The position numbers were made by a program, and so were the translations under genes. The notes under the pieces were generated by a model, which searched no databases, was not told where the DNA came from, and saw only the letters and a list, made by a program, of their open reading frames with translations. A stretch of 64,000 nt of DNA from Sarcocystis neurona (taxonomy: Eukaryota; Apicomplexa; Conoidasida; Eucoccidiorida; Sarcocystidae). The stretch spans positions 4,190,012-4,254,011 of the forward strand of contig KL647293.1 in assembly GCA_000727475.1 (NCBI GenBank), read 5' to 3'. Below are positions 35,301-44,939 of this stretch, piece by piece. Numbering within the stretch: position 1 is the first letter of the stretch; each line of letters starts with the position of its first letter.

Positions 35301-36290
35301 TTCTCAGCTGCGCATGCAAAGTGGTATACACATATGCACACCTATACGTCTGGACACGAAAACTACACCAGGACACACACGTAAATATAATTGCCATCCA
35401 CTTACAGAAAGCACATATGCATGTCCTTCAGCAAACCCCACGCGAATCTATATATTATTGCCGTGTACGTATACAGACACCTGTACACACATGTACACAT
35501 AGAGGCCTTATACAGAAACATACAGATTCACATTCTCTCACAATACAGTCCTCAAACATGCATAAACATATATATACATGGGCCTCATGAAGACCAACCT
35601 GGTCCCATGGATCTATTATACATATGTATGTACACACATATAATTACCATGTACGTTTAGACACATATATACATACATACACACACATATAGAGAGAGAT
35701 GTTACTGTGGCCCTCGTGAAGAATCACGTGGACTTGTGTATATATATATATATATAATTGCCATGGACGTGTACACATATATATATATATCAATATGTTA
35801 CTATGGCCCCCGTGAAGAGCCACGTGGAATTGTATGTGTATACATATATATACATATATATATGCCATGTGTGAAATTGCCATGTACGTGTAGACATATA
35901 CATATATATATAGAGAGAGAGAGAGAAGCAGCATACATATATATATATATACACATATGCATATATATATATATATACCTAGATGAATATGTGGATATAT
36001 ACGAGTGTACCAATGCACGTATGTATAGACCTACAAATATATATATATATATATATACAGCGAGAGAGAGATACGCAATATATGCACTTTTGAACAAACT
36101 TGAATGCGGAATTTTTTTTTCTGTCTGTTTCTTTCTCTCGCGGGTGAGAATTACCTCTTTGAAACTCGGGTAGATTTTTGAGTCTCGCTTCAATTTCGAG
36201 CTCTTCTTTGCTTCTTGTCGTCACCTCCTTCTCCTTCACTCCCTCCGCCGTAATCTCCTGCTGATACACGCTGCTCCGTACAAAATTCAT
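29369..36290 (-). CDS. Four-exon gene, possibly NIP30/FAM192A-like
   Basis: Exons: 36155-36290, 33009-33082, 31711-32250, 29369-29815; phases 1, 0, 0 agree and the total is 397 residues. The ATG at 36290 follows a CT-rich stretch ending AAG, so a 5' UTR intron is possible. Visible features are an N-terminal charged helix (TRSKEELEIEARLKNLPEF), a short exon (RIEDPTYYAEKKES), an acidic stretch then Gln/Arg coiled region (TEEEYEFYEAL, RLKRQQRQQEERDVQTEFQQ), Ala/Gly low complexity, a basic motif (SVKKRKLRTP), and a C-terminal GLSDLMGGYSDDAEDGS followed by a Gln/Glu/Lys tail. The order (acidic ExEF box, coiled region, GL..YSD acidic tail) resembles Nefa/NIP30 N-domain nuclear proteins, which bind proteasome activator PA28gamma in animals. 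That resemblance is weak and is inference. Introns are 3072, 758 and 1895 nt. Confidence 0.65.
29880..30860. repeat. GATA/TACA microsatellites in intron 3 of the NIP30-like gene
   Basis: Imperfect AGATAGACAGA and TATACA runs occupy 30030-30560, and TA/CATA runs 30635-30790. Frames read as Ser/Val/Cys/Tyr/Ile repeats on the minus strand. Confidence 0.75.
30965..31240. repeat. CTG minisatellite in intron 3 of the NIP30-like gene
   Basis: Tandem units of about 27-30 bp (CTGCTGCTCTCTCTGACGCG-like) open Gln/Ala-rich minus frames and Leu-rich plus frames. It lies wholly between exons 3 and 4, so it is not part of the coding sequence. Confidence 0.75.
32380..32905. repeat. TA/CA-rich intron 2 sequence
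   Basis: Most of the 758-nt intron between exons 2 and 3 consists of TA and CATA runs. No coding frame is supported. Confidence 0.7.
33090..33400. repeat. CAG/ACGACAGTCGC minisatellite
   Basis: About twelve copies of a 20-30 bp unit (GCAGCAGCACGACAGTCGCA) directly precede exon 2 of the NIP30-like gene on the minus strand. The transcript reads it as CTG/TCGTGC repeats just before the acceptor. Ala, Ser/Arg and Cys frames are all open. Confidence 0.8.
33780..34930. repeat. TA/CA microsatellites in intron 1 of the NIP30-like gene
   Basis: TA runs lie at 33815-33880 and 33975-34050, and CATA/CACA runs at 34380-34920, with about 200 bp of unique sequence at 34150-34370. No gene is supported. Confidence 0.75.
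35095..35112. repeat. Poly-G run of about 18
   Basis: An uninterrupted G run lies within purine-rich sequence of intron 1. Length calls in such runs are error-prone. Confidence 0.85.
35560..35905. repeat. About 105-bp tandem repeat, three diverged copies
   Basis: Each copy has a TGTTACTATGGCCC-like start, CGTGAAGAGCCACGTGGA, a TA run, and ATTGCCATGTACGTGTA before the next TA run. It lies in intron 1 of the NIP30-like gene. No protein is supported. Confidence 0.75.
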
Positions 36291-36399
36291 CTTGGGAAGT
36301 CGGCGAAGAAATGGGAAGGACGGGGCGACGGGGCTCGCGGCGAGAAGACGACGAAGAGAAGGGGAAAGCCGACAGACACACAAACAGACGACCGGTATT

Positions 36400-36960
36400 T
36401 CTGTCGACAGCAAAACGAACCCAATTGACAACATGCACCTCCTCCTCTTCTTTTCTTCGTCCTCTTCGTCTGTGTTTTGTGCCCTGCTGCTGCTGCTGCT
36501 CCGACGCGTGCCGCTGGTCCCGGCCGCCAACTGCTGCTGCTGTCGCTCGTGTTCTCAAAGCGGGCGTGCCGCCTGCTGCTGCCACCACCTGTCCCTGCCC
36601 CCAGTTGCCCCTGCTGTTACCTGCCGCTGCTGCCAGCTTCCCCTGCTGCTGTTGCTTCAGGACGGCTTCGACCTGGTGGGAGACTAGGGCACGTGTTTGC
36701 CGCTTTGTTTTCCTCACGCTCCTTTTTGCTTTTGCTGCCGTCCTGCCGTTCCTGCACCGCCGCTGCTGGTGAAACCCCTGCTGTTGTGCGACCCCTCCGG
36801 TCGCTGCTGCTGCTGCTCTTATGTTCAATACTGCTCTTGCTGTCGCATATACTACTGCTGCTTCTGTTGCACTTGCTGCTGCTGCTGCTGGAGGTGCTGC
36901 AGCGGCCTGCCCTGCGGTAGACAATCAGATATGTACGTGTGTCAACGCTCCACCCGCCAG
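36400..36960. repeat. CTG/CAG-rich region upstream of the NIP30-like gene
   Basis: Imperfect CTG (plus) / CAG (minus) tracts at 36485-36520, 36575-36660 and 36800-36910 open Leu/Cys frames on plus and Ala/Gln frames on minus. A short minus segment just upstream (about 37000-37063, with LLETSGFVREVDLRG) ends at a CGAG|GTGCAG donor. It could be a 5' exon, but its phase does not fit the ATG exon at 36290. Confidence 0.5.
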
Positions 36961-37691
36961 CACGCGGGTGACAGCGAGAGAAAAATTGCTTCGACTTTTC
37001 TGCACCTCGTAGATCGACTTCTCTCACGAAACCGGAGGTCTCGAGAAGTGCCGCGCGCAGCACGCTGCGGAAGCAGCAGTACAGCTACGGCCACATATAG
37101 ACACAGGCATGTACATTCTTGTGGCCCTACACAGAGACGCATGCACGTATATATATGGGGACACATACATATATGTATACATACGAATGTGTATGTGTAT
37201 GTCTAGGGGGACCCTCTGTTACGCCGGACGATGTAGACTTGCGGAAGTGAAGACGCCGCGCAGTTCTTCAGAGGGTGGGCAGGACTTTTGTAGGCAGGAG
37301 AAGGTCGGAAGATCGCAGAGAAAGGAAGAGCTACTAGGCCGCCCGCGCATGCATCAGCGAGACGCAGTCAGATTTCCTGAACAAGGCCGCCACAGTTCCT
37401 CTAGACACGGATATTTGTACTCACACGCCGCTGCGGGGACCAACTCTGGCACAAACACGCATATCCACACACACACACACATGCAGATGTATACATGCAT
37501 GCATCTATACCGCATGCGTACACACTAGACACAGGAATCTATATGAGATTCCGTGTACATACCTAGATATCTATGTATGTACCTAGAGAGATGTAGCAAT
37601 CTGTATAAATACCTAGACGTACACTACTACGTATAGACCTCTCTTGCCATTAACGTGCGCACGTACATATTACGGATACACACATAGCTGC

Positions 37692-37976
37692 ATGCACAGC
37701 GTTAGCGACTTCCAGCGTCTCATACCTCGAGGTGTCTACGTGTGGCCCCCGCTGTTTTCCCCGTCGCTGCGCGTACATACATGCGTTTATCTTCTACGGA
37801 TCACTGTCGTCCGTGTCGCTGCTGCACCGTGGGTCCGGCCCGTGGCTGCTGGCTGGACACTTTCTGCGGTGGACGCAGCAGGGGAGAGAAAAGCTCTGCG
37901 ACGTCGTCTACGAGAGAAAATAGAGCGGCGTGCTGGTGCTGCTGCAGCACGAAGGAGGTCCGCCCGCGGTACCTGA
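37692..37976 (+). CDS. Hypothetical 94-residue protein
   Basis: An ATG-initiated frame of 94 codons has ordinary composition: a hydrophobic middle (RGVYVWPPLFSPSLRVHTC, then VYLLRITVVRVAAAPW) followed by a basic helix (ERKALRRRLREKIERRAG) and an Arg/Ala end. The frame is open upstream to about 37644. A mitochondrial or membrane protein would fit, but no family is recognised. The minus strand gives a Val/Ser/Thr-rich alternative. It could be a terminal exon of a spliced gene. Confidence 0.35.
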   Translation: MHSVSDFQRLIPRGVYVWPPLFSPSLRVHTCVYLLRITVVRVAAAPWVRPVAAGWTLSAVDAAGERKALRRRLREKIERRAGAAAARRRSARGT

Positions 37977-38210
37977 GGTGGTGTGGCGGGGGACGCGCGG
38001 CGGTAGAGCGCAGGAGCGATGCAGAGGGCTTCACAGTTTTTCTTCTCCACATGCGCTGACGTATAGTGACGGAGAGAAAAGTGCGGACAAAAGCCGACGT
38101 TTTCTTGCAGCGTCCACGCGAGCGCGTGAGGAGGTCGAAAAGGAGAGAGAACTAACGGGAGCAGACGCAGACACTGTGAGAACTTGTATGGGGCAAATGT
38201 CTTCTTCTTC

Positions 38211-38570
38211 ATGAACCCAAGGGGCGGCCAAGACGCAAATCACCGCCAGTTTTCATTTGGACGCTACAGAGATGGCCGTGGTCATCTGCCCACCCACGTA
38301 CACAGATTTGCTACTGTCACACACACGCAGACACAGTCGCTGTCCTCCGCCACCGAGGGACGCACGGGCTTCCGGATAAAGTGGGACAAAGAAGGGGCCA
38401 CGAGAAAGACGCCACCGCACAGAGAACGGGGCAGAGAGAAGTGGAGGAGCGAAGATATCTACAAATGGAGTAGGGATGCGAGGAGGAGGAGAAAAAAGTG
38501 TGTGGTGCCGTGCTATCCATTAGGAAGGCACGGGGTTGTGGACCCGAGCCGATGGATTCGCTGCCTTTGA
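38211..38570 (+). CDS. Hypothetical basic protein, 119 residues
   Basis: The ATG at 38211 follows a CT-rich stretch. The frame encodes a strongly charged protein (MNPRGGQDANHRQFSFGRYR, then GRTGFRIKWDKEGATRK, then KWRSEDIYKWSRDARRRRKK) and ends in a TGA. The antisense frames are Ser/Cys/Leu-rich. The CT-rich stretch before the ATG also allows this to be an internal exon. No domain is recognised. Confidence 0.4.
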   Translation: MNPRGGQDANHRQFSFGRYRDGRGHLPTHVHRFATVTHTQTQSLSSATEGRTGFRIKWDKEGATRKTPPHRERGREKWRSEDIYKWSRDARRRRKKCVVPCYPLGRHGVVDPSRWIRCL

Positions 38571-39425
38571 GCAGTCAGAGAGCGAGCATTTCTTCTCGCG
38601 CCACGTGGCCGGCAAGAAATGACGAAAGGAGGCGCGTAGGGACGGCTCTGCATGGCAGTAAGAGGGAGACAAACGTGTAGAGGGTCTCTTTTTCTCTGTG
38701 AAACTCTCCGCATGCGCCGTTACGCGTTGCTACGCGCGAGTAGTAGCAGCCACGGCGGCGCAGGGCGGCAGCCGAGAAGTAGACACGACAAAAAAGGGTA
38801 ATTTTGGCAGCTGCTGGACGGGGCACGAATTCTCGAAGTGGACACACTGCGTCTGCATTGCCCTGCACGCGTCAACAGCAGCTGCCCCATGGGGGAGCCC
38901 TGCCAGCACCAACCGTAGCGCAGCAGCAGCAGCCGCGCGCCGTTCTCGTGACTCTATTCTCTCCCGACGGTGTGACCTGCGCGGCTTCTCCCCCTTGGTC
39001 TCCTCCCTTCTTCGCTGCTGCCGCGATAAAAACGACTCAACGGCGTCGGGAGGCTGTGACCCGCGGAGGAGAAGGGCAGTTTAAGATGGCGAGAAACAGG
39101 GAGGCGGCCTGAAAGGCGAACAGACACACGACGCGCGACGGGCAGAAAGAAACACGAAGGCGACAAAGGGAAAAAATCGAGGAAATGCGTCACCGAAACG
39201 GCGGCAAACGCAGTGGCGCAGCGATGCACGGCAGGCCGGCACCACGTCACAGCCGCAGCAGCACCACCCGCCCGGCCTATAATGCGTGTGCAGCAGCAGC
39301 ACATGCGTCAAAGTACCTTGAAGAGGAGTAGGGAGTGCGCCTGCCGTTGCAGAGAGTTGTCTCCCGAGCTGCCGCAGCTGCTGGTTTGCCACGGCTACTG
39401 TTGTTCCGCTGAGTCCCCTGATTAG
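38571..39425. other. Mixed open frames, no gene called
   Basis: Frames of 60-130 codons overlap on both strands (for example plus 38698-39084 and minus 38954-39392). They are Ala/Arg- or Cys-rich and lack matching splice sites. Nothing was called. Confidence 0.4.
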
Positions 39426-40021
39426 TCTTCGTCAAAAGACCCCGACGATGTCCTAAACAGCAGCAGCGCCCGTCATTCTTTGACGGTGGAAGCCGCGGGA
39501 TACCGCCATCGCGCAGCAGCAGGGAGGCTGACTCCCCCTGGCGGCAGCGGCTAGGAAGTAGAGCAATAGAACAAACAGCAGCAGCAGCAACCGGAGCACC
39601 AGAAGCAGCTGCAGACACGCAAACGCAGCAGCGTACCGCAAGTCGTCGGCAACACGCCCAGCAGCACAGCCAGTGCTGCCCGTGCCCCGGGGCTTTTTAC
39701 CTGAGGCCCTCTTCTTCTGGCGACGAGGACGCGGAGGAAGAGGAGGAGAAGCAGCAGCAGCAGGTGACCGCCGAGTTTCGCAGGGCTGACGCTCCAGGAG
39801 GAACCAGCAGCAGCAGCAGCCTGTGTAACGCGGGCAGGACCAGTTCGCTGCTCAAAGCGGCAGCAGCACGAGACGCAGCGACGTCTTCAGCACCAGCAGG
39901 AGGACCAGGAGTAGCAGCAATGACCACGCACACCGGTGACGTAACTCTTGGTCTCTTCTCCCGTAGTTCATGCAAGCACGTCACCGCATATGCGGCAAAA
40001 CCGCAGCACCACACAACGTGA
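39426..40021 (+). CDS. Probable exon with acidic and Gln-rich segment, plus strand
   Basis: One plus frame is open for about 200 codons with no ATG at its start. Its core reads RPSSSGDEDAEEEEEKQQQQ, then VTAEFRRADAPGGTSSSSS, then MTTHTGDVTLGLFSR, ending in TGA at 40021. An acceptor-like CTTTTTACCTGAG sits at 39693-39705, and a donor-like ACACCG|GTGACG at 39935-39940, so the coding exon may be just 39706-39935. No family is recognised. The antisense frame is a Ser/Leu/Cys shadow. Confidence 0.4.
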
Positions 40022-40058
40022 CTGCAGAAGAAGCAGCAGACAGCAGCGTACCCCCGCA

Positions 40059-40529
40059 TTACACGAATTGTCCTGCTACTATCACTCGTACGCAGCGGCA
40101 ACGGCAGCACACGTGCAACGGCAGGACGAGGAGGAGGAAGCCGAGGAGCAGAGCTGCAGCTACGGCAGCAGCTGCAGCAGCAGCAGCTCCATTAGTAGCT
40201 GCATTCACACCAACAGCAGCAGTAGTTGCAGCAGCAGCTGCAGCAGTAGTCGCTGTAGCACCAGCCCCAGTAGTAGCCGCAGAGGGAGCAGCAGGTGCAG
40301 CAGAGCCGAAGTGGGACGGTAGGAGGAGCACCAGCTGGGGGACGCGAGGCAGGGACTGTTCCACTGCTAGGGATTTCCTACTATATGTTATAAAAACGAC
40401 AAGCCAGAGAACAGCAGTTGAGAAAACTTTGCTCGCAGTCGACTGCGTGCCAATTCGTATGTGGAAAGCAGACTCTCCCGAAGTTCTATGACCGCGCAGC
40501 AGCTGCTGTAGCCGTCCACGAAGCAGCAC
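40059..40529. other. Open on both strands; strand undecided
   Basis: Plus 39970-40491 (an Ala-rich centre, ending RTAVEKTLLAVDCVPIRMWK) and minus 40059-40529 (a possible membrane protein with VFSTAVLWLVVFITYSRKSL and an Ala/Thr tract) are both long and protein-like. A GCA/GCT tract at about 40155-40300 keeps both frames open. Neither is called. Confidence 0.35.
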
Positions 40530-40839
40530 GGCGCACTGCCCGTATCAATCTTGCTGCTGATGCTGCTGCTACTGTTGTCGCGGCTGCTTCGATTGTGACG
40601 CTACCTAGTACAGCTCCGCCCGTCGCATCTGCTGCTGTGTAAAAGTCTCTGCAAATGGAAAGGGATAGAGAGAGGAAAAAATTGCGACATTTGTCCACAC
40701 GGCCGCTGCAGTCCCATATCGCAGGCTCTGTCTCTCCTTGGATATATATACCCCTGCTTACATCCACCTGCTTCATGCATGCCTGTCGCTCTGTGTGCGC
40801 AGTACGTGTATTCACTTGTTCCTCTAGTATCCATAGTCA

Positions 40840-41115
40840 AATACGCACAAACATATATATATATATATATATATATATGTATTAGTATGTTCTTGAGCTT
40901 CCTCGTCCTCTACATGCACATACAAGAATTCGTGTATACACATATATATATATATTTATATGTATGTATATATGTGTTAGTATGTCCTTGAGCTTCATCT
41001 TACATATATATGTATATATATATATATGTACATACGCCAATATATGTGTACATATATATATATATACACAGGTGCAGTCTGTATATATATATATATATAT
41101 ATATCGCATGTATAA
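40840..41115. repeat. TA microsatellites
   Basis: Four TA runs are separated by CATGTATA-like spacers, with two copies of a TAGTATGT(C/T)CTTGAGCTTC segment about 100 bp apart (about 40882 and 40977). No gene is supported. Confidence 0.8.
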
Positions 41116-41384
41116 ACAGGTGTAGAGCTTTGCATGGAGATGTATACTTGTAAGTGTCCACGTGTCTGCTTATGCTGTCCGTCCCTGACGCATTATCTGT
41201 CGACTGTCGAAATTCTTTTTAGCGGCCTCATCTACGCAGTGTCGAGCGCCGGAGCCGCAGCTGCTGTCGCATGTCACAGGGACGTGCTGCTGCTGCTGTG
41301 TCCGTGTTGAGAGGGGCGAGACAAATTGCTGCTGCCGCCCACGCTCCTCGGTGCCTCTCTCTTTCGCCTTCTCGCAGCAGCAGC

Positions 41385-41745
41385 AACAGCGTTCTCCTGA
41401 GAGCACGGGGGACAGCAGACTCCTTAGGAGCGGCAGTGGTTGCGCCAGCGTCAGCTGCGGCCTCTCCAGCAGGAGCAGCAGCACCGAGTGTTGCGCAGCA
41501 GAAGCACACCTGCAGCAGCGGCGCTAGCAGCAGCAGCAGCTCCAGCAGCAGCTGCAGCACCAGCAGCAGCAGCACCAGCAGCAGCAGCACCAGCAGCTGC
41601 AGCACCAGCAGCAGCACCACCAGCAGCAGCAGCTCAAGCAGCAGCAGCAGCAGCTCAAGCAGCAGCCGCAGCAGTTCAAGCAGCAGCCGCAGCGCCAGCA
41701 CCAGCAGCAGCTTCGTGAACAGCAGCAGGAGCAGCAGCACCACCG
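41385..41745. repeat. CAG tract
   Basis: An imperfect CAG/AGC tract of about 220 bp (41520-41740) within a frame-open region. Plus frames give Ser, Ala or Gln runs and minus gives Leu or Cys runs. Unique flanks (SLGAAVVAPASAAASPAGAA on plus) hint at an exon, but no boundaries could be set. Confidence 0.7.
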
Positions 41746-41835
41746 CAGCATGCGCTTCCGCGCGGCAGTACCAGTTGCGAGTTTTACGGAGTGGCAGCGG
41801 CGGCCGCATATAGGCGATGCGGGTGGCTGCGTCCC

Positions 41836-42243
41836 TTATAATTTTTCCTTTTCCTCTCGTCTTCTATCCTTCTCGTGTGTGACTCTCGTCTGTCTTCGCA
41901 TCGGCACTGTCATGAAACGGCCCCTTTCTCTGCAGCTGTTCTTCACTGACAACAGCAGCAGGAACTGCCTCACCGCAGCAGCAGGTTTTGCAGCTGCAGC
42001 AACAGTAGCAGCACTCCTCCTGTGATGCCGCCGCAGCCGCAGCACACCTCCCGATTGCAGCCACAGCAGCAGCACAGCTGGAACAGCAACAGCAGCAGTT
42101 TCCTGAACAGCAGCCACATCCGTTTCTGCAGCAGCACCAGCAGCAGTGGCAGCAGCAGCAACAGTAACTTTGCCCCCCTTTCCGCAGCAGTACGAGCAGC
42201 GTGAGAAGGAGCAGCAGCAGCACCAACGCTTAGGCCAGAACAC
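41836..42243 (-). other. Coding-like frame, minus strand, unresolved
   Basis: The minus frame reads Ala/Val-rich, then KPAAAVRQFLLLLSVKNSCR, then RGRFMTVPMRRQTRVTHEKD with an Arg/Lys/Glu end. A plus frame over 41750-42025 and a Gln-rich plus frame ending near 42168 (QLEQQQQQFPEQQPHPFLQ) compete with it. The strand is not decided. Confidence 0.3.
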
Positions 42244-42336
42244 AGCAGCAGCAGCGGCCAGGGCGCCGCAGCAGGAAGAGTCGCAGTAGGCTTGTGGGGA
42301 GCAGCAGCACAGAGACGGTCAGAGAAGAAAGACTTC

Positions 42337-44163
42337 ATGTTGTTTTTTTTTGTGTGCGGCACGTGCCGCATGCAGTCTGCGTGTAGCTGTTTGACAAGAA
42401 GTCGAAAAGAGCTGCTGTGGACAGCTCAGCTTAAGACGCGGCTGTACAGCAGCCACCCACCATCGTACGATCGCCGTCTGCCGCCGCCCAGTCCCTACAA
42501 ACTGCTAGGGTTAGACGAACATGCGCCGTGGAAGCGCGTGAAGGCGCAGTATATCTTTCTTGCTAAGTTGCTCCACCCGGACGCAATTTCTCTTGGGTCT
42601 GCTACTGCTGGTGTGCGACATCCTCCTGCTGCCCCTTTCGCGGCTGCCGCTGCTGTCGATCAGGCTCCAGCTGCACTCGAGGCTCCTGCTGCTGCTGCCT
42701 CCGGGAGGACGAGGAGTGCTGCTGCAGCAGCAGCAGTGGCAAGAGGGGAGAGCCACGGCGCTTGTGTGGACGGCAGCAGCAGCTTCTTTTCTCTGCGTAG
42801 CTCTCTCTACAACTACGCGGCGGAAACGCAGCCGTTTTCCCACACGCTCCCCCGCACGTTCGAAGACGTTCACTGGGCGTACGAGACTATCAAGGCAGAG
42901 GTGCAGCTGCGCCAACAACAGGAGCGGCAGCAGCAACAGCAGCAGCAGCACACTTGGAAGACGCATCGAGGCGGCGAAGATGGGGACAGGACGAGAGCCA
43001 TGTGGGGTTGTCCCGAAGCCGCCTCGCATGCAGGCGCCGCAGCAGCAAGAGTAAGAATGCAGCAGCATCAACAGCAAGAGCGAGCAGCTGCGCTGAGGGC
43101 GTGGCGCGCGAGGCAGGAAGCCGCTGCGAATTTTTGGGAGAAACAGTACGCTACGAGTGACGGAGCAACATCCACTGGTGCCCCCACGTCTGCTGCTGCT
43201 ATTCGGCCTGTTGCGGCTGCTGCTGCTGCTTATTCTTCGCCTGGTCCTGAAGCAGCGCCAGCTGCTTCTTCGCTGGCGACTGCTCGTGGTGCTGCGCCTT
43301 CTTCGCCACTTGCTGGAGGTTTGTATGGGGCCCCTGCAGCACACCCCGAAGGACTGCATTTCGAGGAGAAAACCCCACAGCAGGAGGCAGGGGGCAGCGC
43401 AAGTGTGTACGTGCATGCATCTTACTTTGAAGAAGCCTTCCAACGCAGGCTACAAGTAGAGAGGCGATTCTCACATAAAAACTCGAGACGCCTCTCTCTC
43501 GACTCAGCGAGTCCGTTTGATAACCAAGACGAATGCGAAAGGAGGAAGCAAAAATCCAGTCCAGCACTACACACCCCTACAGACACGTCGTGGTGGACAG
43601 AGAAGCGTCAAAAATCACAGAAATATTACGTGACAGAAAATTATCATGAAAACGAAACGGACCCGTGCGACACACACGAGCATTTCTGTATCACACAGCA
43701 GGCAGCCAATACAGAGACATGTAAGACGACGACTAATAAACGTCCTCGCATGATTCACAAAGGAAAAATTTCTATGTGGGCTGCAGGTGCGCACTCACAA
43801 CAAGAACCCGCTGCTACTGCTGCATCTGATCAGCAAACGTACGAGCAGGAGAGACAGCAGCACATTAGCGAGCTACAGCAGCTGCTCTGTTTCTCCGAAG
43901 AGGAAACTCGCAGCGCAGCTGAGGCGCTGGGTCTGCTACCTTCTACACAAAGCAAAATATGCAAGCGTGACGGTGGTGAACGCAGCCGTCCGCTTCAGCC
44001 AAGCACGCAGACACTCTTGTGTTGTTTTCTCGTCATGACTGCGGCGGCGGCCACGGTTCTCATCACTGCTCGGAGCAGCCGGCAAAAAGGGCTTGAACGG
44101 CAGCAGGACGCGGCGTGGTGGAGACAGCTGCTATACGACACTGTTACGCGCAGATGTGAATAG
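42337..44163 (+). CDS. DnaJ-domain protein with insert-split J domain and C-terminal helix
   Basis: J-domain proteins stimulate Hsp70 ATPase through the HPD loop. This single-exon ORF encodes 608 residues from the ATG at 42337; the ATG at 42370 (MQSACSCLTRSRKELL) is an equally good start, and either gives a basic, Arg-containing N terminus that could be an organellar presequence. J-domain helices I-II lie at about residues 52-82 (SPYKLLGLDEHAPWKRVKAQ, then LAKLLHPDAIS) with HPD at about 80-82. Helix III (FEDVHWAYETIKAE) comes only at about 174-190, after an insert of roughly 85 residues rich in Ala. Then follow Gln-rich and Ala-rich stretches, a charged central region, and near the C terminus a hydrophobic helix (LLCCFLVMTAAAATVLITA), so it may be membrane-anchored. 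No zinc-finger or G/F region is seen, so it is class C. Substrate is unknown. Confidence 0.8.
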   Translation: MLFFFVCGTCRMQSACSCLTRSRKELLWTAQLKTRLYSSHPPSYDRRLPPPSPYKLLGLDEHAPWKRVKAQYIFLAKLLHPDAISLGSATAGVRHPPAAPFAAAAAVDQAPAALEAPAAAASGRTRSAAAAAAVARGESHGACVDGSSSFFSLRSSLYNYAAETQPFSHTLPRTFEDVHWAYETIKAEVQLRQQQERQQQQQQQHTWKTHRGGEDGDRTRAMWGCPEAASHAGAAAARVRMQQHQQQERAAALRAWRARQEAAANFWEKQYATSDGATSTGAPTSAAAIRPVAAAAAAYSSPGPEAAPAASSLATARGAAPSSPLAGGLYGAPAAHPEGLHFEEKTPQQEAGGSASVYVHASYFEEAFQRRLQVERRFSHKNSRRLSLDSASPFDNQDECERRKQKSSPALHTPTDTSWWTEKRQKSQKYYVTENYHENETDPCDTHEHFCITQQAANTETCKTTTNKRPRMIHKGKISMWAAGAHSQQEPAATAASDQQTYEQERQQHISELQQLLCFSEEETRSAAEALGLLPSTQSKICKRDGGERSRPLQPSTQTLLCCFLVMTAAAATVLITARSSRQKGLERQQDAAWWRQLLYDTVTRRCE

Positions 44164-44270
44164 TAGAAACAGCTGCGAGAGAGCGAACGGCTGACGCAGC
44201 GCACCTGTTTATGAAGTAAACATTTACGCATATGCGAGAAGAGGTGGTTTCACTCGCTTCTGACTTTCAG

Positions 44271-44766
44271 CGTGCACTTGAAGCCACACGCAGAATTTGA
44301 CTTCGGTCACGGGATCAGGAAGACATACTCCTTTTTGCACCCCACGGGTGCTGCTGGTGAACTAGAATGGGGACACAGAGACTGTGCTGCTGCTCCACAC
44401 TGGTGGATGCGTATATGTGTGACCTCGTACGTCGATATGTCGCAGTATGTGCTCTGTGCATCCAGACCTTAGCAATGCCCGTTTTTTACGTGCTTTCCGG
44501 ACTACAGGACTTCATAACAAACGTATGTGTATGTACATACATCTGCATGTAGCAGGAAGCCGGCTGCAAGTAGACGCCTGGGTGCGGCGGAATGAAGGAG
44601 GAGGAGAAGAATGTTTCCCTTGTATGTAGCCGTCACGACCGACTGCTGCCAAAGGGAGTCTCTTCAAGCTGCTACTCCAACAACGGAGTCTGCTAGATCC
44701 GGCGCGCTACGCAGAGAACCTGCTATCTTTGCTGTGTCGCAGATGCTGGTTTTCCCGTCCACATAG
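44271..44766 (+). CDS. Two phased exons of an unidentified plus-strand gene
   Basis: Exon 44271-44410 follows a strong TTCTGACTTTCAG acceptor and contains KPHAEFDFGHGIRKTYSFLH, then ELEWGHRDCAAAPHWWM. It ends at ATGC|GTATAT in phase 1. Exon 44630-44766 follows TTGTATGTAG, is entered in phase 1, and contains DCCQRESLQAATPTTESARS, then PAIFAVSQMLVFPST, ending in TAG. Intron 219 nt. It begins about 100 bp after the DnaJ stop, but no donor in the DnaJ ORF fits the phase-2 entry, so the upstream exon is missing. An internal donor before the TAG could link it to the exons at 44940-45441. No function is recognised. Confidence 0.4.
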
Positions 44767-44939
44767 ACGTACTGATATAGGTACGTATATTTATATTTAT
44801 ACATATATATGTATATTTTAATGTATACTGTTTCCTTTTTAGGTGAAGGGGAATCCTTGTAGCCCCCTACAAGCACGAATACATATTTATGCCTATACAT
44901 ATATATATATAATATGTAAGGCACAACAGTCGTCCTCAG

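Noticed and set aside
41228..41809. 193-codon Leu-rich minus ORF
   Set aside because: Same cause: a CAG tract read on the minus strand. Hydrophobicity here is not evidence for membrane helices.
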